A stretch of 64,000 bases of DNA from the NCBI GenBank assembly GCA_041905785.1, contig JAYRKJ010000016.1:95626-159625 (forward strand), in the 5' to 3' direction. The notes below the pieces were generated by a model, which did no database searches, was not told where the DNA came from, and saw only the letters and a list, made by a program, of their open reading frames with translations. This DNA is from Roseateles_B sp041905785. GTDB taxonomy: Bacteria > Pseudomonadota > Gammaproteobacteria > Burkholderiales > Burkholderiaceae_C. The translations under genes were made by a program, and so were the position numbers. Of this stretch, positions 60,799-64,000 are shown piece after piece; position 1 is the stretch's first letter, and every line of letters begins with the position of its first letter.

Positions 60799-61097
60799 GT
60801 GAGCGTTCTCTTAGCTGGTGGGAGCGAGGCCAGCGGTCCTGCGCTTGCCCAAGCCCCCTTGTTCCCGGGGCATGGAAGCCTGCCCCGGGCGCGGGCGTCG
60901 ACGGCAGGAATCCGCGGGCCGTCGGCACGCATGCTAACGCCGTGGCGGCGGCTCTGCCCGTGCTGCGCCGAGCGCCCCTGCCGCATCCCCGCCATGCCGC
61001 TTCACACTGCCCAGCGCGACATGGGCTGCAGCGCCTGTCCCGCAAGGCAAGGCCAAGGCACCGTCATGGCACCGCCGCATGGCTGGCTGTGGGGCCG
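60799..61097. other. Intergenic region without a supported gene
   Basis: About 300 bases. I see no RNA gene, terminator or convincing small gene here. Confidence 0.4.
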
Positions 61098-61409
61098 TCA
61101 CATGACCTCATCACCATTCGCCACCATGACTTCCGGCAGCAGAAGAATCGGCATCCCCTGTTGATTTTTGATGGCGATGAGGCGGGCGGTACTCGTGATG
61201 CCGTGCATGACGACCGGCCTGACATCCGTCTTCACCGGAATCTGGCGGCCCACCAGCGTCCCGTCTTCAAGAAATGAAGGCAGGGCGCTGGCAATTTCGA
61301 CCACGGCGCCCCCGACATCGACCTCCAATTTGTAGAGACGCTTCGCGCCTGGTACCTTGGAACAGTTCAAGACGGTTCCAATGACAATGCCCAGTGAATC
61401 TTCCTGCAT
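61098..61409 (-). CDS. Stand-alone tRNA-binding-domain (EMAPII/CsaA-like) protein
   Basis: 103 residues. The sequence IGTVLNCSKVPGAKRLYKLEVDVGG, then LVGRQIPVKTDVRPVVMHGITSTARLIAI, follows the tRNA-binding OB-fold of CsaA, of the methionyl-tRNA synthetase C-terminus and of YtpR (consensus GxVLxxExHPxADKLYxLxVDxG...VGRxVxVxxNLxPxxxxGxxSxGMxLAA). It is shorter than CsaA (about 110) and has diverged at the end. It may bind tRNA or other RNA, or be a chaperone. It stands alone, 500 bases from the next gene. Confidence 0.6.
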   Translation of the reverse strand: MQEDSLGIVIGTVLNCSKVPGAKRLYKLEVDVGGAVVEIASALPSFLEDGTLVGRQIPVKTDVRPVVMHGITSTARLIAIKNQQGMPILLLPEVMVANGDEVM

Positions 61410-61897
61410 GACTGAATCGTCCCGGCTTTCGCGGTGGCTCGTTGGTGTATGTCAGACGGACGCGGTCTGACCTGCGCGTTGGCACTGCCATTTCAAGAGG
61501 CGGCAGCCGATGGCCAAGGACCGGCGCCCCGTTTGGGCGCCAGGCGCGTGGCGCTCGCCGCCCTCGGGAAGACAGCACTCTAGCAGCCACCTGGCGTGGC
61601 CAAGAACGGGTTCTTTCGACGTGTTGACGACGCTCAAGAGCGATGGCCTGGCTTGTGGAGTCGGGCCAGGCGCAAAGGGGCAGAGGGGCAATTCCTGGTC
61701 ATGATCTGGGGCCGGCTGAGGGTGGCCCTGTCGGGGGCCGGGTCGGGGCCAGGAAGCGCCCTTCCGAAGGGGCTGCACCCGGCCCACCGTCGTCGATGGG
61801 AGCGGCAGGCCATCTTGCAGCGGACGGTGCAGCGGACTGGGTGGCGGCTGTGCCGACAGGCATGCAGACGGCGGAGAAGGTCTTCTTGGTCGAGTGC
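61410..61897. other. Intergenic region, nothing recognised
   Basis: About 490 bases without a supported gene or terminator. Short open frames here have no ribosome site or family features. The G-rich composition near 61720-61790 is unusual but not repeated elsewhere. Confidence 0.35.
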
Positions 61898-62299
61898 CTA
61901 GCCATGAGCCGGGCCGGGGATCTCAGGGTCTGAGACGTAATGCCCGGACTGATCCCGGTCGCGCGTGCCGACGATGAGGTACGAGCACGGTACGCTTGAC
62001 CTGTTGGACACCGTGTGACCATTGGGAACGCCAGCGGGCCAGCAGGCGGAGTCCCCCGGGCCCAGTGTGTGGTGCCCGTCGTCTTCCGTGACCGTGACCT
62101 CGCCGCTGATCACGAACAGGAACTCGTCGACATGCTCATGCCAATGCCGTATGGAGGCCTTGGCGCCGGGCAAGAGGACTTGAATCGATGCACCGAACTG
62201 GGTGAGGGCCCCCGCGTCCGAGAGACGGCGGGTCTCCACGTGTCCCCAGCCGGGTTTTGAGTTGACTTCGGGCGTGATGTGCTGCTGCCTGATGATCAT
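61898..62299 (-). CDS. Cupin-domain protein
   Basis: 133 residues, single cupin. Motif 1 is HWHEHVDEFLFVISGEVTVTED with the metal ligands His, His, Glu; motif 2 is LGPGDSACWPAGVPNGHTVSNRS with the second His set. This is a complete, probably metal-binding cupin, unlike the weak one at 50475. It begins with the ATG giving MIIRQQHITPE; the upstream frame adds residues without support. Function unknown; such cupins include small-molecule isomerases and sensors. Confidence 0.85.
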   Translation of the reverse strand: MIIRQQHITPEVNSKPGWGHVETRRLSDAGALTQFGASIQVLLPGAKASIRHWHEHVDEFLFVISGEVTVTEDDGHHTLGPGDSACWPAGVPNGHTVSNRSSVPCSYLIVGTRDRDQSGHYVSDPEIPGPAHG

Positions 62300-62331
62300 G
62301 GCTTGACTGCATGCATGGGAAGAGGCGCTAG

Positions 62332-62799
62332 TTGCCGTCCGGCAACGTGACTTCACGCGGTGATCGCCGGGAGCCCATCTTTGATGACGATGTTGACCGG
62401 GAGCTTCTCCTGGCCATCGTCGCCCAGACCCTGCAGCGCTGCGACGCGCAGATGCTGGCCTACTGCCTGATGGGCAATCACTACCACTTCGTGCTGTACA
62501 CGCGCCGCGCCAGTCTCTCGGTGCTGATGCAGCAGCTCAACGGCATCTACACGCAGGCGTACAACCGTCGGCATGCCAAGGTCGGGCATCTGTTCCAGGG
62601 GCGCTTCAAGGCAATTCTTGTCGATCGGGACAGCTATCTGCTGGAGGTCTGTCGCTATGTCGAGCTCAATCCGGTGCGGGCCGGCATGGTGGAGAGCCCT
62701 GGCGACTGGCCATGGTCCAGCTATCGCGCCCACTGCCTGCAATGCGATGCACCGGGCTGGCTCGACGTGGATGGCCTGCGCGGCTACCTGCTGGGCATG
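62332..62799 (+). pseudogene. RAYT (REP-associated tyrosine transposase) remnant
   Basis: This frame encodes a Y1/IS200-like transposase of the RAYT type: VTSRGDRREPIF, the HUH-like LMGNHYHFVL, LMQQLNGIYTQAYNRRH, GHLFQGRFKAILVDRD, and the catalytic-Tyr helix YLLEVCRYVELNPVRAG, with WPWSSYRAH. RAYTs usually begin about 10-15 residues before VTSRGD with a stretch like MARPLRIEYPGALYH; that start is missing here and is replaced by LPSGN with no ribosome site. At about 62797 the frame runs without a stop into an IS110-type transposase. Activity is very unlikely. Confidence 0.75.
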
Positions 62800-63267
62800 C
62801 GCGGCAAGAACGATGCAGCCGACGCGCAGGCCATCTGCGAGACCGTCCAGCGCCCACACATGCGTTTCGTGCCGATCAAGAGCCTTGATCAGCAGTCGCG
62901 CCTGATGGTGCACCGGGCCCGCCAAGGGTTTGTCGAGCAGCGCACCGCCACGCTCAATCGCATCCGCGGGCTGCTCAGTGAATTCGGCATCGTGCTGCCA
63001 CTCAAGGCGGCCACCGTGCGCCGCCGCGCTTGCGAGTGCCTGGAAGAGCTTCCTGGCTACGCCAACACCGTGATCGGTGACCTGCTCAGCGAAGTGACGC
63101 GGCTGGACGAGCGTGTGGCGCAGTACGACGCCCACATCCAGGCCCTGGCCAACAAGAACGCGCGCATCGTCTGGGCGCTGCTGGCCAAGGGTCGGGTGTT
63201 CGATCCGAACTACGTATCGGTCAAACCTGGTGCAGCGCTGGCAATACCTGGCCCCGCCACCGCCTGA
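62800..63267 (+). pseudogene. IS110/IS1111-family transposase remnant with internal deletion
   Basis: In frame with the RAYT remnant, the chain continues RGKNDAADAQAICETVQRPHMRFVPIKS, RLMVHRARQGFVEQRTATLNRIRGLLSEFGI, and LDERVAQYDAHI, all typical of the middle of IS110/IS1111 transposases. It then jumps near 63140 to ALANKNARIVWALLAKGRVF, which belongs at the very C-terminus. The N-terminal DEDD catalytic part and roughly 100 residues of the C-terminal transposase_20 region are absent. This is a doubly deleted relic. Confidence 0.75.
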
Positions 63268-63595
63268 ACCGCCCACCCAACTCACAGGCTCTTCCCCGTA
63301 GACATGCGTTCGAAGATGCATCACACAGGTCAGACCGGCAGCAGGCAAGCTCGACTAACCCTGTGCCGCGCCATCAGTGGCGACGGCGGCGAACGAATGG
63401 AGCCCTGCTGAGCGGTTGGTATTTGGGCCCGCACCGAAACCCGAGTGCAACAAGGCCGCCTGTAGATGTGCAGTCTGTTCTCTGTGGCGCTGCATCGAAT
63501 CCGAACTCAGGTCTTGATGGGAAAACAGCAAAGGCACGTATCACAAACAGTCAACACAGGGCTGGCTAATTTACCGGGAAGTCCCTGTAGAGGGG
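63268..63595. other. Non-coding flank of the IS110 relic
   Basis: About 330 bases without a supported gene. The sequence after the stop looks like the 3' non-coding end of an IS110-type element; the boundary cannot be fixed from here. It includes a weak copy of the dispersed motif (GAACTCAGGTCTTGA, 63503-63517), which I count as copy 14 because only the 9-base core is kept. Confidence 0.4.
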
Positions 63596-63875
63596 TTAGG
63601 CCTCACTCGGCGGCCGCACGAAGACGGTACCCATGAACTTGGCAAGCCCACGTACTGAGTGCTGTCGGAGTGTCTTGGCACTGAGGAGGGCATAGCCAGT
63701 GGCTCCGGCTAGAGCGCCTGCCGTCCCTCTCCTGGCCTTGATTCGATGGCGTGGCAACGGTTTGGCTTGGAAGAAACCTGCAATGGCCTGGGCCACGGAG
63801 GTGGGCTTCTTGCCGTGGCCAAAGCCACCATAGCCGCCTTCAGTGTTCGGGTAACGTTGACCCGGATTCCCTTTG
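63596..63875 (-). pseudogene. 3' part of an unknown gene cut by an IS3-like element
   Basis: An open minus-strand frame, read from 63875, gives KGNPGQRYPNTEGGYGGF, continues GHGKKPTSVAQAIAGFFQ, and runs to a stop at 63596 after VFVRPPSEA, about 90 codons in all. Its 5' end is at the boundary of an IS3-like element, where the frame is lost, so the gene appears truncated by the insertion. A short internal start exists (at 63796), but the older frame is longer. Function not recognised. Confidence 0.45.
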
Positions 63876-63876
63876 A

Positions 63877-64000
63877 ATCACCCCGGCTTTCGAGGAGGCT
63901 CCAACTCTGGAGAATGGAGCCATGAAGAAGTCCCCGAAGTTTTCCCCTGAAGTCCGCGAGCGTGCCGTGCGCATGGTGCTGGAGCACCGCGGGGAGCATC
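63877..64000 (+). mobile_element. Left end of an IS3-family insertion sequence (partial)
   Basis: From about 63877 (TGAATCACCCCGGC) the sequence looks like the left end of an IS3-type element, followed 45 bases later by its first gene. The right end is beyond the window. The exact terminal inverted repeat and any target duplication cannot be confirmed. Confidence 0.6.
63922..64000 (+). CDS. IS3-family transposase OrfA, N-terminus (partial)
   Basis: 26 codons from the ATG at 63922 before the window ends: KKSPKFSPEVRERAVRMVLEH and on, the typical start of the IS3 OrfA helix-turn-helix (HTH_Tnp_1; R-Y-S-x-E-x-K-E-x-A-V-x-L-V family). GGAG lies 8 bases before the ATG. In IS3 elements OrfA is joined to the OrfB integrase by a -1 frameshift; the rest lies outside. 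Confidence 0.8.
   Translation, partial: MKKSPKFSPEVRERAVRMVLEHRGEH

Overview
The window looks like chromosomal DNA of a high-G+C betaproteobacterium of the order Burkholderiales, probably near Roseateles/Pelomonas/Mitsuaria. The evidence is the FtsZ C-terminus next to lpxC, a dusB-fis-purH operon, a phasin typical of polyhydroxyalkanoate producers, two PEP-CTERM proteins, and codon use dominated by G/C third positions. No rRNA, tRNA or CRISPR array was seen. The genus is inference.

Layout. 1-7.3 kb: end of the division/cell-wall cluster (ftsZ, a sensor histidine kinase, lpxC, a small membrane protein), then a heterodimeric ABC exporter. 7.9-17.4 kb: a secretion and scavenging block with an ExeM/NucH-type nuclease carrying an RTX tail, a PEP-CTERM protein, an M9 collagenase, and a divergent TonB-dependent receptor. 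17.6-23.9 kb: a GNAT, two DEAD-box helicases (RhlE-like, DbpA), a decayed stretch, and a plsC-cdsA-ruvC operon. 24.0-26.6 kb: a cupredoxin and small secreted or lipoprotein-like unknowns, ending in a broken gene with an RNNNPG motif. 26.7-31.8 kb: coniferyl aldehyde dehydrogenase, a repeat-rich gap, then purH, fis and dusB. 31.8-41.5 kb: DUF3052, a solute-binding protein, a YqaA-type membrane protein, M32 carboxypeptidase, a PEP-CTERM protein, a patatin, a phasin and a two-domain fatty acyl-CoA reductase. 41.6-52.4 kb: an MBL-fold protein, YdeI/OmpD-type protein, an ADH/LysR divergent pair, NudC, a class D beta-lactamase beside a large unknown protein, an isochorismatase-type hydrolase, SlyX, a cupin, DUF1697, VOC and ABM proteins. 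52.7-62.3 kb: a second TonB-dependent receptor and a minus-strand run of small accessory genes. 62.3-64 kb: mobile-element debris, comprising a RAYT/IS110 chimera, a hypothetical gene cut by an insertion, and the start of an IS3-like element.

The least explained signal is a short DNA motif, consensus GGGGTCAGGTCTTGC. I found it by eye at 14 sites, on both strands, in intergenic DNA and inside ten unrelated genes, read in three different frames. The reading frames and unusual codons (CAA, TTG) argue for a DNA-level signal, not a protein one. It may be a REP-like target of the RAYT whose remnant lies at 62.3 kb, or an uptake- or architecture-type motif. Two pairs of longer repeats, a 10-bp array across the nudC stop codon, and a shared AT-rich box upstream of both TonB receptors are further DNA-level features.
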